A DNA stretch of 64,000 nucleotides from assembly GCA_023229645.1 (NCBI GenBank), contig JALNYU010000022.1, positions 1 through 64,000 of the forward strand, in the 5' to 3' direction. The stretch comes from Nevskia sp. GTDB lineage: Bacteria > Pseudomonadota > Gammaproteobacteria > Nevskiales > Nevskiaceae. The notes under the pieces are model-generated. The model was not told the DNA's origin, made no database searches, and was given only the letters and a program-made list of their open reading frames with translations. Shown here one piece after another: positions 63,460 to 64,000 of this stretch (the first letter of the stretch is position 1; each line of letters begins with the position of its first letter). A program made the translations under genes and the position numbers.

Positions 63460-63896
63460 GCGTGGCCCCCTGTCGGTGACACGTAGCCTGGTTGCAGCAG
63501 GCCGAGGATGCCGTCACCGTCGGCGTACTCCCAAATCTGCAAGGAACTTTGCAAGCTGCTGATGATGGTGTCGCCGTTGTCGGTGGCGCTGCCTACAATC
63601 GCCATCGGCTGGCCTTTGTAGGTCAGCGCAGCGTCTGTGCCCGAGACGATTTTGCTTTCGGTGCCGTCTGGGTAGCGCACCACGTCGCCCACACAGGCGA
63701 AGCGGTGGCCGCTGATTTCCATACCCGTGCTGACCATAGCAACCTCGCCGCCTTGCTTGGTCTTTGCGCCCAACGTGGCGAGGTCATACGTGCCTTTGAT
63801 TGGCCGTGCGGCCAACTTCGTCATGAACTCGGCAACCAAGCGCTGGCCTGCGGTCCGCTGCAACGCCTGGTTGAGCGAGCTGATGCTTGATTCCAT
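63456..63896 (-). CDS. PAAR-like protein
   Basis: 146 residues. After a 30-residue N-terminal segment, GAKTKQGGEVAMVSTGMEI, ISGHRFACVGDVVRYPDG and YKGQPMAIVGSATDNGDTII follow the three-repeat PAAR pattern. The usual metal-binding Cys and His are largely replaced. A short C-terminal tail ends in GLLQPGYVSPTGGHA. ATG at 63896, with GGAGGG 8 bases upstream; an upstream GTG would add 12 residues. First gene of the operon. The 104 bp left in the window hold no recognisable promoter. Confidence 0.72.
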   Translation of the reverse strand: MESSISSLNQALQRTAGQRLVAEFMTKLAARPIKGTYDLATLGAKTKQGGEVAMVSTGMEISGHRFACVGDVVRYPDGTESKIVSGTDAALTYKGQPMAIVGSATDNGDTIISSLQSSLQIWEYADGDGILGLLQPGYVSPTGGHA

Positions 63897-64000
63897 GCCG
63901 TAAGCCCTCCGAATTGGCGATGCCCTGACCACGTGCCGAGCTAAACCGACGCGGCGGCTGAAAGCTGAAATTGACTGACCAGAAGTCTACTGCCGAACCT

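Overview
The window is about 60% GC and reads as the chromosome of a polyhydroxyalkanoate-making, aerobic gammaproteobacterium. Supporting signs are the run trpE-trpG-trpD-trpC, a Vfr/Clp-type CRP, an OsmC-like gene and speD, which is the Pseudomonas order; an initiator tRNA followed by rimP-nusA-infB-rbfA-truB-rpsO-pnp; an SMC/ScpAB condensin rather than MukBEF; ZipA; and a PhoP/PhoQ pair. My best guess is a lineage near Pseudomonas, Xanthomonadales or Nevskiales. The sequence alone does not settle the genus.

Layout. 1-125: end of a 5S rRNA gene and its terminator. 260-5.3 kb: cystathionine beta-synthase, oligoribonuclease, a PhoPQ-like system with a small PepSY protein, and a glycine-zipper envelope protein. 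5.5-16.6 kb: cysE, then a cluster that fits C4-dicarboxylate use (DctA symporter, LuxR-type regulator, large hybrid kinase, porin, malic enzyme) and an SxxK serine hydrolase. 17-21 kb: a phasin and a convergent DUF6489 gene, both with Lys/Ala-rich tails, then purC, a CopD-like membrane protein and a catalase. 21.2-28.1 kb: rpe, a trp leader peptide, trpEGDC, vfr, osmC-like, speD. 28.2-37 kb: tRNA-fMet and the translation/RNA operon. 37-37.8 kb: a strong candidate for a new small RNA, then phaR. 37.9-42.3 kb: gluQ, a 640-bp intergenic region with a duplicated inverted-repeat element, the rubrerythrin / Fe-S / DUF3501 group, and queF. 42.5-49 kb: smc-zipA-ligA. 49.2-54.6 kb: a phospholipase C-like phosphoesterase, bolA-yciB, yciO, an M50 protease, trpS. 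54.6-59.8 kb: scpA and scpB separated by an ABC transporter pair, then rluB. 59.9-60.5 kb: a cysteine hydrolase. 60.6-64 kb: an accessory segment with a GIY-YIG protein, a decayed IS1182-like transposase, and a type VI secretion cargo operon.

Most novel items. (1) A four-gene minus-strand operon at 61881-63896, in which every junction is a 4-base stop/start overlap. It encodes a PAAR-like protein, a PAAR protein with a C-terminal extension, a Cys/His hydrolase of NlpC/P60-like layout, and a 74-residue protein with two membrane segments. I read it as a T6SS effector-immunity unit. (2) A roughly 120-nt minus-strand transcript at 37055-37174 with a consensus sigma70 promoter, two hairpins around an exposed CUCCUCC, and a textbook terminator. 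(3) A Trp-Arg-Trp leader peptide directly upstream of trpE. (4) Two tandem ~94-bp inverted-repeat units upstream of the rubrerythrin gene.

All functional calls come from reading the translated sequences against known family motifs. No database search was run.
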